A DNA stretch of 64,000 bases from Sipunculus nudus (GCA_026874595.1 CM049318.1:39389956-39453955), one strand, 5' to 3'. Shown: positions 22,771-34,700, numbered from the stretch's first letter. The notes: generated by a model not told the origin, from the sequence alone. Made by a program: numbers and translations.

Positions 22771-23489
22771 ATCAGATTTTGTCATTAATCCTCCTAGATT
22801 AGACCCAAACTTTTCCTGAATCAAGAGTCACACGTTTTCACATTTACTGACCGTGCGAGCAGCCAGAATGTCAGGCCAAACATGCTTAAATCCGTCACTG
22901 ACAGCAGGGGTTATTCATATGAACAATAGGCCTGAATCCTGCGATTATGTCACAGGCCTGCTTGTGTTGTATAGATAACCAAGCGAGCACGGAGGCATTC
23001 CGGTCTTTGCCGAAGGCAGTTCGGCTGTTTTCTGTGGTAGCCTCCACGCAATTTTTAAACCACGCCAAAGTCACTCAGATTGATGTGTAGCCTACATAAA
23101 AAAAATATTTATTCTCATATAGGCGAGGTCACTATGAGAACAATAATCTTTAAAAATAAAACAAAGTGTCATACACAACATTGTTTCAGAGAACATTGAG
23201 GACAAACGTGGACCAAATTCTCTTTATAAGTATTAGAAGATAGAAGAATATAGAAGATAACGATAAACAATGTTATACTTCAATCACAGGTGTGATATCG
23301 GAACACTCCTTAGCAGGGATTACGTGTAGGTTATTCTTGTGTACCCAGGTAGAAAATCAATTCAAGCCAGAAATCTCATAAATTCAGAAGGAATGAAGGC
23401 CCCAAACAGATATCATACTTCAACTTAACTCTGTTTTCTCAAATCCAGAGGATTTCCATACTTAAATATTCATGGGCGGTAGTACAAAA

Positions 23490-23684
23490 TCACTCCACCA
23501 GATGCCCGCACAAGTCTCGATATTCTTCAGCTGTGCAGACAACCCAAAACTCGTCATGCGTACACGTCTTGATCCAATTACCATATATATCTATAATCCC
23601 AGAATTGAAATAACCTTTCCATACTTCTTCAACATCTCTTCGTATATATGTTATTGTGAAGGAAAACTTTCCAGACAGATATGT
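23490..23684 (-). CDS. Terminal exon of an unidentified minus-strand gene
   Basis: On the minus strand an acceptor, TTTCTTTAGCAG, opens a 64-residue phase-0 frame: TYLSGKFSFTITYIRRDVEE, then VWKGYFNSGIIDIYG, NWIKTCTHDEFWVV and CTAEEYRDLCGHLVE, with TGA at 23490-23492. The residue mix is that of a folded domain (Trp, Cys, Tyr and alternating strands), unlike random AT-rich translation. It has no Met, so a search for Met-initiated frames misses it. Upstream exons should lie above 23.7 kb on the same strand but were not found. I do not recognise the domain. A decayed retrocopy is the alternative. Confidence 0.5.
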   Translation of the reverse strand, partial: TYLSGKFSFTITYIRRDVEEVWKGYFNSGIIDIYGNWIKTCTHDEFWVVCTAEEYRDLCGHLVE

Positions 23685-23825
23685 CTGCTAAAGAAATTAA
23701 TGTATGAAGGTTATTAAAAAATATGGAAATATCAGTCATGTTTACTGTACACTTTCATATGCATGCAGGTAACAAGCTTATATCCTCTTTGTTTTAAATC
23801 TTAAAATGGTACAAGGATGCTGATG

Positions 23826-23827
<2 letters not shown>

Positions 23828-23920
<93 letters not shown>
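23828..23920. repeat. Compound (CT)n-(AT)n microsatellite
   Basis: About 55 bp of CT (one interruption) followed directly by 36 bp of AT. Confidence 0.97.
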
Positions 23921-23923
<3 letters not shown>

Positions 23924-24079
23924 CTCCTTGGCCAGTCGATATATGCTGTACCCCCACCCCACCCTACCCCTACACGAGGGCACCTAATCATGTACAAAGC
24001 ATGTTGAATTAACACCTACAATAGCATGTTCTCTTTGATATAAAATGGTAGCTGCCATAATGTACTGAAAGACGCGTGT

Positions 24080-24330
24080 AAAGCAATTGGACCGGGTGGG
24101 ATCCCTGGCGCCAAAAATAAACATAGCGCAAAAGCCACTTGCGTTTTTCGAATTCTTTTCAGTCTAACAATTGGTGTTTCACAACCGTGAACGTTCATAT
24201 TTGAAGTACGCTATGTTCAGGATGCGCATTATCGATCACGGTCTCTCGTCCTTATTGTGGTAATCGGCCACGTAGACCGTTTCACACGCAGAACCATAAC
24301 AAGGTATTAAGTACCGTAGCTGGAGAATAT
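24080..24330 (-). repeat. Dispersed copy of the foldback element's central module
   Basis: The reverse complement contains TTGTGAAACACC, CTGAAAAGAA, AAAACGCA and TTTGCGCTATGTTTAT in the same order as 11265-11330. Further on, ACCATAACAAGGTA (24294-24307, plus) also occurs at 11178-11191. It shows that the module exists outside the foldback element. Confidence 0.55.
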
Positions 24331-25480
24331 CTGTACTGGGTTAGTTTTGCTGGGACTCTTTTGTATAATGCAAAAATAAACTGATACTGTGAAAGAAAAG
24401 GCATAATATTGTTCCTGATATGTCCTTTTAAAAACCCTCTGATGAGCAATGTAAATATTTATATTATATACTTCGTCTGACTGAGTATTTGTTTGTGTAA
24501 AATTCTACTTTTTAATCACATCTACATTACATTTTAAACTATCCATTAAAAAATAGAGTGGTACAATGAATTACTTGAGACTCAATAACTATTGCTTACA
24601 AATTATCTGTGTGTCATTTTAAACCAATAACATTTTATTGCTGTTATTGCCAAGATGTTATTTGAGCCCTAGCAGACAGGATGACATGCAATGTCAAACC
24701 AAAGGTATTCCCCTGGGGCTTTTATAAAAATAGTCCAGAAAATGTGGATATCACCGCACACAGGCTGCTTGTTTTGTTTAAACCAACGTGTTTATAATAT
24801 GTGGGGGCCTGCCAAAATAATCAAAACAAATTCAACAATGGCATCTGGCAGCAAGTAAGATAAACCAGAATTTTGCAAATGGCGTTTCGCAACAAGTGAC
24901 CTATTTGCCTCCGCATATATGAAACCTACCCACTTAGGTTACATGTTTTTCCATTTCGACAACATTGCTGTGTTTACAAACATGTTTGTTGACAAACAAT
25001 TTCATACATCATTCACAAAGGCCTTATGAGAACTTTTCAAAACCAAATTTACCATTAGACCATTTATATACATAGAGGAAGGCAAACATCATGCATATTC
25101 TTTTTTTCAAAAGGTAGATGAATGGGCACCTTTAAATAACTGCATGGTCTCCTCTTAAACTGTGATAACTTAACAGTTTTGGTCAAATTTTACAGTTGGC
25201 TAGCTGGTACATTGGATTAATCTATAAAGAAAAGCAGAGGATTATTTGAAAAGAAGAAATAGTGAAATGGGTTAAAATGTTTTCAATTAAAAACGAAAGT
25301 ATTTCCTTCTTTCCTCACAGAAACGAGGTCACAGTGAACTAGTTTTAGATTTGGTAGGAGAATTAACATTCGTTTCACTATACAGTTGAATTGTAAACTG
25401 TGAAATATCAACGTAAATAATCAATGGACTGAAAGACAGCTATAGCGAAATAAGTTAGCTGAGCTTAAACAATTTTAATA
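24331..25480. other. AT-rich unassigned DNA
   Basis: No supported coding or repeat feature. Confidence 0.4.
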
Positions 25481-26534
25481 AATGGGGTTGTATATGCAGG
25501 AAAGCCGTCGGTTGATTCAGCGCAGCTGACTTTGCATCAAACTGAAATTTGCAGATATAGGTATTAATTTTTAGCGAACCTGTGAGCTTATGCGATGGCG
25601 CAGCGTCGTCCGTCCATCGTCAGCCGTCCGCCGTCCGCCGTCCAGAGCTGGCTTTCCGCCGTCCATGGCTGTAAGTCAGAAACCGTCGGAGCTAGCAGCT
25701 CCAAATTACATGTAAGAATTAGTCACATGTGAAACTTGGTGCCCTGGAGCTTTTTATTCGGTATCTGCATTAATTTAGATTTAATAGAGAAAAAGCTTAA
25801 ACACCTTTAAAAATCTTCTTCTCTGAAACTGTCCAGCCAAATTGTCCAATATTTCACAGAAATGATCCCTGGAACAATCTCTCTCAAGTTTGTTCGAATT
25901 GTTCCAGTTCGGAAATTTTTGGCCGAGTTATGGGAGGTTGAACTTAGTCATCTGTCCAAAAAAGCACACTAAAATTAAAATCTCAGAAACGGCTAGAGCT
26001 ATAATCACCAAATTTTATACCGATGTTTGTCACATATGTCATCGGAAATTTTTGGCCGAGTTATGGGAGGTTGAACTTAGTCATCTGTCCAAAAAAGCAC
26101 ACTAAAATTAAAATCTCAGAAACGGCTAGAGCTATAATCACCAAATTTTATACCGATGTTTGTCACATATGTCATATCTTATTTTGAGGTATTGGTGGCG
26201 CCACTTACATTGATGTGTTTTTACAAGCGAAAATGTAATTTTAAACTCTTCTTGCTTATACACTGATTTATGATGAAACTGTTAAGCTGATTGGTTTAAA
26301 CTTTACAAGAATTATTCTATGGTAGGGTTCTGCCAGTTTTATAAGAATAGATTGGGTAAATAAAGTTTTAAAAAAACATTGTAGCCAATTGAAAAAGGCT
26401 TTTTGTATATGAAAACAGATTTGACGACATGCTGAGTTTAAGCATCTAAGCCAAGAGGTCACTCAGTACAAACAAGTGGGGTCCAGACATCACCTTGGCA
26501 ACTGACCTGGCTCGGGGGGGGGGTGTCTAGACAA

Positions 26535-26577
26535 TGTGTCTAGACGTCCAGACACAGCGTCTAGACGTCTAGACACA
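26535..26577. repeat. Perfect 14-bp inverted repeat (TCTAGAC cluster)
   Basis: TGTGTCTAGACGTC (26535-26548) and its exact reverse complement GACGTCTAGACACA (26564-26577) surround a 15-bp loop. Five TCTAGAC-like motifs occur within 60 bp, next to a G10 tract. Confidence 0.85.
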
Positions 26578-27842
26578 ATGTTTAGATGCAGAATTCCCAG
26601 ATTATTGGAACTATATCTTTCAACTGTTTGAAAAAAACTTTGTTAGCATTTTAAGCGAAATGGGTTTATCATCAGGTCATATGTGAACAGCTGCGCCCTC
26701 ATTTTTGGATGACCTCTGACCTTTCCTCGCTCCCCAGCGTCCATTTTATGCTTCTGTTTCCACATATAAACCCGCATATCTCGGGAACCGTTTGACCTAT
26801 CAGGCTAAAAATTTTGCACAAATGTTGCCCTTTCATAGCTTTATAACATACACTAAAAATGATGGCGCCACCTGCAACCATTTTTGCACAGCGTCCATCT
26901 GTTCATCTGCCTTGGGATAATATCACTCATATCTCAGCAGCTGTTTGACGTATCTGCCAAAAAATGTTACAGGTTTATACATCCTGGACAATTTTCTCGA
27001 TTTTATGACAGGTGGCACCATCCACATTTACGTTTACTCTGCAGAAATCCAAGCTCATATCTCGGGAACCGTTTGATTAATTGGGCCAAAATTTTGTATG
27101 TGTATAGATCTCACATAGTTCTTTATCATAGGCAAAACTGTCGGCGCCACCTGCAACCACGTATGCACAGCGTCCATCTGTTCATCTGCCTTGGGATAAA
27201 ATCACTCATATCTCAGCAGTGGTTTGACTTATCCACCTGAAAGTTTGCAGGTTTATACATCCTGGACAATTTTCTCGATTTTATGACAGGTGGCGCCACC
27301 TACATTCACGTTTACTCTGCAGACATCCAAGCTCATATCTAGGGAACCGTTTGACCGATAAGGCTAAAAAATTTACACAAATGTAGCCCTTTGATAGCTT
27401 TAAACATACACTAAAAATGGTGGCGCCACCTGCAGCAACTTATGCACAGCGTCCATCTGTTCAACTGCCTTGGGATAATATCACTCATATCTCAGCAGTG
27501 GTTTGACTTATCCACCTGAAATTTTGCAGGTTTATACATCCTGGACTTGTTTCTCGATTTAGGACAAGTGGCGCCACCTACGTTCACGTTTACTCTGCAG
27601 ACATCTAAGCTCATATCTCGGGAACTGTTTGACCGATTGGGCCAAAATTTTGCATGTGTATAGATCACACATAGCTTTTCATCAAAGGCAAAACTGGTGG
27701 CGCCACCTGCAACCATTTTTGCACAGCGTCCATCTGTTCATCTGCCTTGGGATAAATTTACTCATATCTCATCAGTGGGTCTACTTTTCCACCTGAAATT
27801 TTGCAGGTTTATACATCCTGGACAGCTTTCTTTTTTTTTTTT

Positions 27843-28237
27843 TTAATATTTTTTTTGTTGGAGGTAACCGCCTCCATTTTTTAATGCTAGCTTAACTTTG
27901 TATATGTACATCTGCAGATTTCCATTCCGGTTTCGGACTTCTTGACAGGGCAGTATCACACGCTTCCTCTCATTTTAAATCCTGGCGTTAACCAGGCCCG
28001 GTGACTACTGCACCTGCGGGCCCTCGGCTGGTAATCATACCACCGACGACCCCCGAAAGGCGCACTCATTTGTGAGTGAAACACGGCCGTTGGGCACGAC
28101 CTCCCCATTAAGCCTGCAGAGCGCTCACCCTGGGTTGGGGCCGACCGTGAAAAACCTCACCGCCTCGGCTGAGATTCGAACTCACGATCTCCCGGCTTTG
28201 AGTCCTGCGCTCTACCCCTGAGCCACAGAAGCCGGTA
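27843..28237 (-). mobile_element. tRNA-derived SINE, ~395 bp, inserted in the tandem array
   Basis: On the minus strand the head reads TGGCTCAGGGGTAGAGCGC (A box, 28207-28225) and GAGTTCGAATCTC (B box, 28171-28183), a Pol III internal promoter. The body follows and the tail ends in an A-rich tract (poly-T on the plus strand from 27843). A perfect 14-bp target duplication, TGGACAGCTTTCTT, flanks it at 27829-27842 and 28238-28251. The gap between array markers 27721 and 28405 equals one 278-bp unit plus about 406 bp, matching element plus duplication. The head does not fold as an intact tRNA gene. The SINE superfamily (central domain) is not assigned. Confidence 0.88.
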
Positions 28238-29129
28238 TGGACAGCTTTCTTGATTTTATGACAGGTGGCGCCACATACATTCACGTTTACTCTGCAGACA
28301 TCCAAGCTCATATCTCCAAAACTGTTTGACCGATTAGGCCAAAATTTTGCATGTGTATAGATCTCACATAGCTCTTTATCATAGACAAACCTGCCACCAT
28401 TTGTGCACAGCATCCATCTGTTCATCTGCCTTGGCGTAAAATTACTCATATCTCAGCAGAGGTTTGACATATCCACCTGAAATTTTGCAGGTTTATACAT
28501 CCTGGTAAGCTTTTTGATTTTATGACAGGTGGCGCCACCTACATTCACGTTTACTCTGCAGACATCCAAGCGCACATCTCGGGAAACGTTTGATTAATTG
28601 GGCCAAAAATTTGCTTGTGTATAGATCTCACATAGCTCTTCATCATAAGCAAAACTGATGGCGCCACCTGCAACCACTTATGAACACCGTCCATCTGTTC
28701 ATCTGCCTTGGGATAAATCACACATATCTCATATCTCAAGTAGTTTGACGTATCCACCTGAAATTTTGCAGGTTTATACATCCTGGACAATTTTCTCGAT
28801 TTTATGACAGGTGGCACCACCTACATTCAGGTTTACGCTGCAGACATCCATGCTAATATGCAACACACCTCATTCTATTCCTATTGCCACTTAATCCATG
28901 CCTCACTTCACCCGTCCCACTCTGATTTCTGCGGATACACAGTCGCTTGTCGACTACCCATATTCTAGTTTTAAAATGTCCTTGTCTGAAACTTGCAGGT
29001 CCAAAATATCCATTTTGCTTAAATCATAATGACTAAGGTAGATATGCAGGACTTAAAAGGATCAATTTTAAATTTTAAAAATAAACCTCCATTCATACTC
29101 CAAAACTTTGCACAGGTTCGCATTAGGCC

Positions 29130-29245
29130 TGTAGGCCTTGCTTTATCATCCTTCGACCTGGCCATTCGGCCAGTCATACGTTAGATGGGCACAAAACTTA
29201 ACAGTTGCAACAAGACCTGGAAATTTCTTGCTTGAGATCTAGTCT
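29130..29245. repeat. Diverged fragment of the 16-kb element family
   Basis: CTGGCCATTCGGCCAGTC, GGGCACAAAACTTAAC and GACCTGGAAATTTCTTGC correspond in order to the first unit at 15965-16035, with many substitutions. Confidence 0.45.
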
Positions 29246-29934
29246 GGACCTAGTGAAAGCTCTTTAGACTCGCGGAATTCACTGTGACCTGTATTACACG
29301 AGCAAAGACATGCTTTGAGAACACTGAAAGTTAAAATCTTCTGATCATTTAAGTCTTTTGAGCCAGGTTAATCTTTAGCTCCGTGTAAAAAAGTGGGACA
29401 GCAATAAATGATGGCATACCTGCCGAGAGAGGTAATTTTAATAATTAAGGGGCTGGAATGTAAGGGCTTAACCCTGCATCTGTATCTGGCGCTACCTGTC
29501 GTATTTATTAGTGACTAACGTACATATTTTGTATGACACATATTGAGACACGTGTGAAACAATAGTGGTTGCATAACGAGTTTATTTCGTTTATATATAA
29601 TATATATATATTAATGAACATTTGAAAAATCTTATTTAGAATTAAGTTGCATCTGTTAAGCATGTATTAGCATGAATAATGTAACTTAATAATTAAAATG
29701 CTGTTCTGGTCGTATATTTGATTTAATCTGAATGAAATAATGGTTTTGGAGAACATGTTTTTTCGGCCTTTTGAACTAATAGGAATATATAGGAATATAT
29801 GAGATAATAAACAAATCCTAACATTAGGATATGGCATTCCTTGTCTGTTTGTCTGTTTTTAAGCTTACAGGTAAGCATCATCCGTAACCTGCTTATAGTA
29901 TACATGGACAGGCGCGGATCTGGGGAATTTGTCC

Positions 29935-29936
29935 AT

Positions 29937-30005
<69 letters not shown>

Positions 30006-30014
30006 AATATATAT
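29935..30014. repeat. (AT)n microsatellite
   Basis: About 80 bp of AT with a few ATAAAT interruptions. A CAGGCGCGGATCTGGGG sequence just before it (about 29910) resembles a worn left end of the hAT-like MITE. Confidence 0.95.
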
Positions 30015-32340
30015 GAGTGAAATTTGGAAAAAAAGCAAAAACTCCATCTCCCGGCTTCTCTGCAACAAACTAAAAAGCTTTTTCAGTGCAGCCCTTGAGG
30101 TCAACATTTACGAAAATATAATCGTAACACGATATGCAGGAGTATTTTCAAATTAACGAGCGGAATGTGCAAGCTCATAATTTTTTATTGTGCATGCTTT
30201 GATCAAGCCATAAAAATTGTTACACTGATTTCAGCAATTGTCTGTCATAAAGATAATAGTATGAATAGATAAACCGCACATTCATTAATGACCGATTGGT
30301 GAGTAAAGGTCACGGAACTTTCTCAGGCGGCTGACTACACATTTTAGTGTGTCAGTTTTTCTTGAGTATAACTTGCTTCTCATGTCTACTGTTGCTGTAT
30401 GACCACTTGACATATACTATATATATTCTGAAAGCTAAAATATTCACAGCAATTTTCTCTACAAATTCTCTGAGATGTTTGATCAATGTAAAAAAAAACA
30501 CGTGTTTTACATATTCTAACTTTAAATCGATATTCCGGAACCATTAGTGGTTCAAATATTCCATTTTTATTAAATGGAGTTGGCTGTACTGAGAAAGAAG
30601 TGGTTTTATTTGGGAAGCCTTTTATAGTTAATAGATTTTTAAAATTTAAAACCTAAATATCCTATAAACTCATGATTTTTAGAGTTAACCCCTCATATAA
30701 AAAATACCGGGGGGGGGGGGGGGTCCCCTATAAATATCATAATATGATGCCCAGAAATATTCTGTAGCTGTTACATGTATGTTAGAATAAATTATTGATT
30801 TATTGATTATCTTTAATTCCTCCGAGTTCGAAGAGTACAATAAAATGATATAAGTTTATAATAATATGAAAAATAGTAATCAGATTTTACAAAAGATATT
30901 GAACAAAACTAGACTAAACAAAACCGGCAAATAAATGAAGAGTTACAGACCAATTTGTACATTATCACACGATATTATCTAAGATAACCATTTATAATGT
31001 ACCGAATCTTCTTATACAGTTTAAAAATTAATGATACTCAAGTATAGAAGGGATGTATTCATGATTTAAGCAAGATAATAATAAACCGAATCATAAACAT
31101 AGAAAGCTTATACAAAAATATTACATGCTCCTCGCTGCTGATATATGGAAATTCTCTTTACCCATTAGAGAAAACGTATTGTTTGTAAACAGCCATAAGT
31201 TTTCGCGTTCAACAGATGTTGCGTCACACAATATAATTGCATGTAAGACTGGATTTTTGAACATTTGTCCACATAAATGACATAACAGTGGAGGCGCAAC
31301 CTGCTTAAAATGTTCACACACGGCAAGCGGTTTGTCGAGACATGAAAAACTTAAAGGGCATAATACCTCAGATCAGATGAAAATGACAGTCTGTTTTTTA
31401 TTTAACATACCTAAGTTTTCATATATACAAACATTTACCTGATATGATTTATGTTATACCTCAACATTTGTTTTTGTAACCATGCTGGTCCATTAACCTT
31501 TCTTGGGAGAAATGCCAGACTTAAAGAATTTAAAAACAAAATGGGAAAGACCATTCTTATACAAAGTGGATTTTAATAGTCTGATATAAAAAAATAATTG
31601 AATATATATAAAACAACATATAACCAACACGTATCAGAAAATCAAAAATGTATACTGTGGTTTACAAAACCAAGTATCAAAAAGTGTCAGAGTATGGTTA
31701 ATAGTGGAATTTAGGGGATTTTTTGTTCCATAATTTATACGTGGGCAAACAACATTTGGTCGGCAGCCGGGGGGGGGGGGGGTTCGGGGGGTTTAACCCT
31801 CCACTTTGGATCCGCTCCTGATGGATTTGTTTGAAGATTTTAATTATAAATCTTTACACTAAGAAGGAAATAGTGTAAAGACATTATTAATGTTCATGTG
31901 GGTTGATTCCGGGTGGGTGTCTAGAGAATATAAATAACCGTATTAAAAATATGTTTAAAACAATTTGTAGCCACGGAGATACGTACGAGGTAAACTTGAA
32001 TAAATGTGTGTCTCTCTGTCCTGCTGATTTCTTAGGCAATTAGGCAATGTACAAAAACGCATTTGTCAGGACTTGTCGCTTTGCCGTGTTCCTTAAATCT
32101 TAATCCGACAATTTAATGTCTCAGGTATGACCTTTGTTATTTTGCCCCTGAGTGGAGGTAAAGTCAATATTTATGCTGCTCATCTTAATGCATTGAATAT
32201 TTGTTTACGAAAGGTATGCCTGGTACTTAAACATGGTTCTGAGTCATAAAATATATGTTCAGTATTTGAAAAACAGATCATCTGACATTCCACATTCCTA
32301 AAATTTTCTGCCAGACGATTTTTTGATTGGTTCAATTGTG
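30015..32340. other. AT-rich DNA with a MITE end
   Basis: Mostly unassigned. Contains a G13 tract near 30710 and, at about 31770-31820, a G13 tract followed by TTTGGATCCGCTCCTG, the right end of a hAT-like MITE. No coding feature supported. Confidence 0.45.
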
Positions 32341-32344
32341 TACT

Positions 32345-32533
32345 TGTTCATTTTAAGTACCCCTTAGAGGAGACATAATCAGCATGGACCCCATGCGGTG
32401 TTTGTCTTGGTGACATTAAATCAACGCGGCAGACCTTTGAGTCTGGAATGATATTCTTGTCCCACTTATTCACGATAGCTGTCACTTCGCTGTCACTTAG
32501 CAGTATAGTTTGAAACAAATATCGATGCACAGC
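32345..32533 (-). CDS. Candidate coding exon, unknown protein
   Basis: Minus-strand open frame after a TTCTAAAG acceptor: VHRYLFQTILLSDSEVTAIV, then NKWDKNIIPDSKVCRVDL, MSPRQTPHGVHADYV and SSKGYLK with a stop. The composition is protein-like (balanced charges, few rare codons). A second coding-like frame sits just upstream on the same strand at 32576-32755. I do not recognise either. They may be parts of one broken gene or a mobile-element protein. Confidence 0.35.
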
Positions 32534-32575
32534 TTTAGAATACAGTACCCTCTTCTACAGGTTCACCTAACCTCT

Positions 32576-32755
32576 TCCTCAAGCCCACCAAGAGAACCTG
32601 TGGGTAGGTAAAGAAAGCAATGCGCTAATTGACCAGGTTTACTGATCTTCTCAGTGGCCAATCCCGGGAAAGACGCCATAGCTCTATCAGTTAATGAACG
32701 CACTGGCACTGGCTGATAGCCAACGAGTACTTCATCGGATTCTTTTCATTCCCAG
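32576..32755 (-). CDS. Candidate coding fragment without start Met, unknown protein
   Basis: Minus-strand frame reading KESDEVLVGYQPVPVRSL, TDRAMASFPGLATEKISKPG, QLAHCFLYLP and TGSLGGLEEEVR before a TGA. GC content is about 50 percent, unlike the flanks. The left side of the frame ends in a stop with no obvious acceptor. Could be an exon, or a piece of an unrecognised mobile element. Confidence 0.35.
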
Positions 32756-33252
32756 GAATCATGATGAAGGAACAATAGACCACTATTGTAACTACAAATG
32801 CTTATTATTACGGAGCATAATGTCAGCTTAATAGGTTAAGGATACGAAGTCGAAAAAGCATATACATGTATACAAATCAAACGTGATTGTGCCTCAAGCC
32901 TTGCCATCAGGGTCTGTTTGTTTCTGACAAACTGCATATAGGATTTGACAAAACTGGTAAGACAAAAGTTTCCCTTGACTATTGTAAACAATTAGACTGA
33001 GCAAAAGTTATCTTCGTCCCAGATCATTTGGGTTTCAAGCAGAATTATTTGTTATAAATGTATATAGTTTAAATAGAATCGTATACTTTAATAATAAATT
33101 CTAAACGGGTGTTATCTAACTGGACCCTAGATCCCTAACGGGCACCTATGTACTAAGGTCTCCTCCTAATTACGGCCATTTATGGACGTTTACCTCCCTA
33201 CTAAGGACATCGGCAAAATGTTCGGTCCCGTCAGTGTCCGTAGTTCCCATGT

Positions 33253-33255
<3 letters not shown>

Positions 33256-33313
<58 letters not shown>
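33256..33313. repeat. Compound (CT)n-(AT)n microsatellite
   Basis: About 35 bp CT followed by about 23 bp AT, the same order as the tract at 23.8 kb. Confidence 0.96.
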
Positions 33314-33314
<1 letters not shown>

Positions 33315-34690
33315 TATGTTAGTTAAAATACAATGCTGTATTATAATTGATGTATAATTTCATTTTATGACCTATCGCTTAATGGTACTCGCCAAAACAT
33401 TTATTCAAACATTTGAACTCATATACAAAACATTCTGCAATATGCATCCCAAGTATCATGCCATAATATTTTAACAAATCATTTAAAATTGAAATATGAA
33501 TTTGTCGCATAAACATGTGCAACTTTTGTGATTTTACAATAGACAATGGGCATTAAATAATTAAATATACATGAAGGTACACAAATCAAATACATTAAAT
33601 AGAAAATAAAGACCTGTAAAAAATTGTAGAAAAGTGATTTTCAGCAAATAAAAATAATAACAGACAAGGTCTAGTTTTGTCATCAAAGACCATATAGGTC
33701 AAGGTAGTTTAGATGGCTGAAAACTATATCCAGTGATGTATACTATTCTTCAATTAGCTCCACTTGACATCACGCACATAAACTACAGCTGACCCAGACT
33801 TGCCCTGACGATAGACACAAGATCAAAGACAGTGCAGCAGTATCTGCCGTATGTTTAGTGACCTGATAGGAAACTAAATGAATTGGAAGTTATATGTATT
33901 ACAACTGATACAATTATTTTGCAAAGTCGTAATTTTTATTCATGTGAACTAAGAATTATGTAATATGGTACCCCCATGCCGCATGTCCCTTGCCTCCTGG
34001 CATTATTTATTTGGAAGCATGCACAGAAACTTCCCACAGAAACTGGGTAAGGAAATTATTCAGGTCTATACTTCATGAGGTGGTCCCCTGACTTAACAGA
34101 GGAAATCACTCTAACTTTTATGCAATATGATTCAGGAACTGTCCCTCTGAACACCGCAAGTATAACTGTCTATTAAGAAAAAAAAAATTCCTACTGATAT
34201 ACAAGTCAACCAACATTATAACCTAACTTGCCAAAACTGCCCCAGAGAACAAACCCTCCCCTGCCCATAAATCCATTAATAACCTAGTAATGAAAGTGTG
34301 AGAACAACCAAGACAAAGAAATTTTCATGTAACCTGGTGTGATATAATTTAATTTGCCATTATTTACCAGCAAATACCAGTCTATGGCAGCAAAAAGTGG
34401 CATTTACCGCCTGCATGGATTTATGAGTATTTGCCACCATTTTGACAACCCTGCGAAGAACAGATTAAATATAAATGGTGTAGTAGGGACTATTGTTTAA
34501 CAAAGAAAGTCACCTGATACTCCATAGCAAATGCGAATGCAATAATGCCGTAGTACATGTTGTTACGGAACCTTATAATAACAGATCACGTAATCGTGAC
34601 GAGCGTAAATTTTGTTATGGAGATAAAAAAATCAGATTTCGCAACACTAGGCCGCGTGAAATGTCTAGAGGAAGGAATAAAGAAGTCAGT
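33314..34690. other. Unassigned AT-rich DNA
   Basis: No supported gene or repeat. Confidence 0.4.
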
Positions 34691-34700
34691 GTTTTTTTTT

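Larger units (their letters stand above)
25490..28860. repeat. Tandem-repeat array with a GTCCGTC-rich leader
   Basis: A leader (25490-25720) carries TTTTTAGC, GAGCTTATGCGATG and GTCCGTCCATCGTCAGCC, similar in layout to the left end of the element at 15.9 kb. Two near-identical 133-bp units follow (25911-26043, 26044-26176). Then comes an array with period near 279 bp, marked by GCACAGCGTCCATCTG at 26886, 27165, 27444, 27721 and 28405, with a diverged version at 28681. Each 279-bp unit is itself two related halves of about 140 bp, both ending in a GGTGGCGCCACC-type palindrome. A SINE interrupts the array at 27843-28237. Open frames in the array are incidental. Confidence 0.85.

Noticed and set aside
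28150-28237. A tRNA gene on the minus strand
   Set aside because: A and B boxes are present but the sequence continues as a 395-bp body with an A-rich tail and a 14-bp target duplication, so it is a SINE head rather than a tRNA gene.
25890-28860. Coding frames within the tandem array (up to 118 codons)
   Set aside because: They repeat with the array period, are not maintained between units and reflect repeat structure.
26880-28860. CRISPR-like array
   Set aside because: Repeats are long and contiguous, without unique spacers of constant length, and the DNA is eukaryotic.
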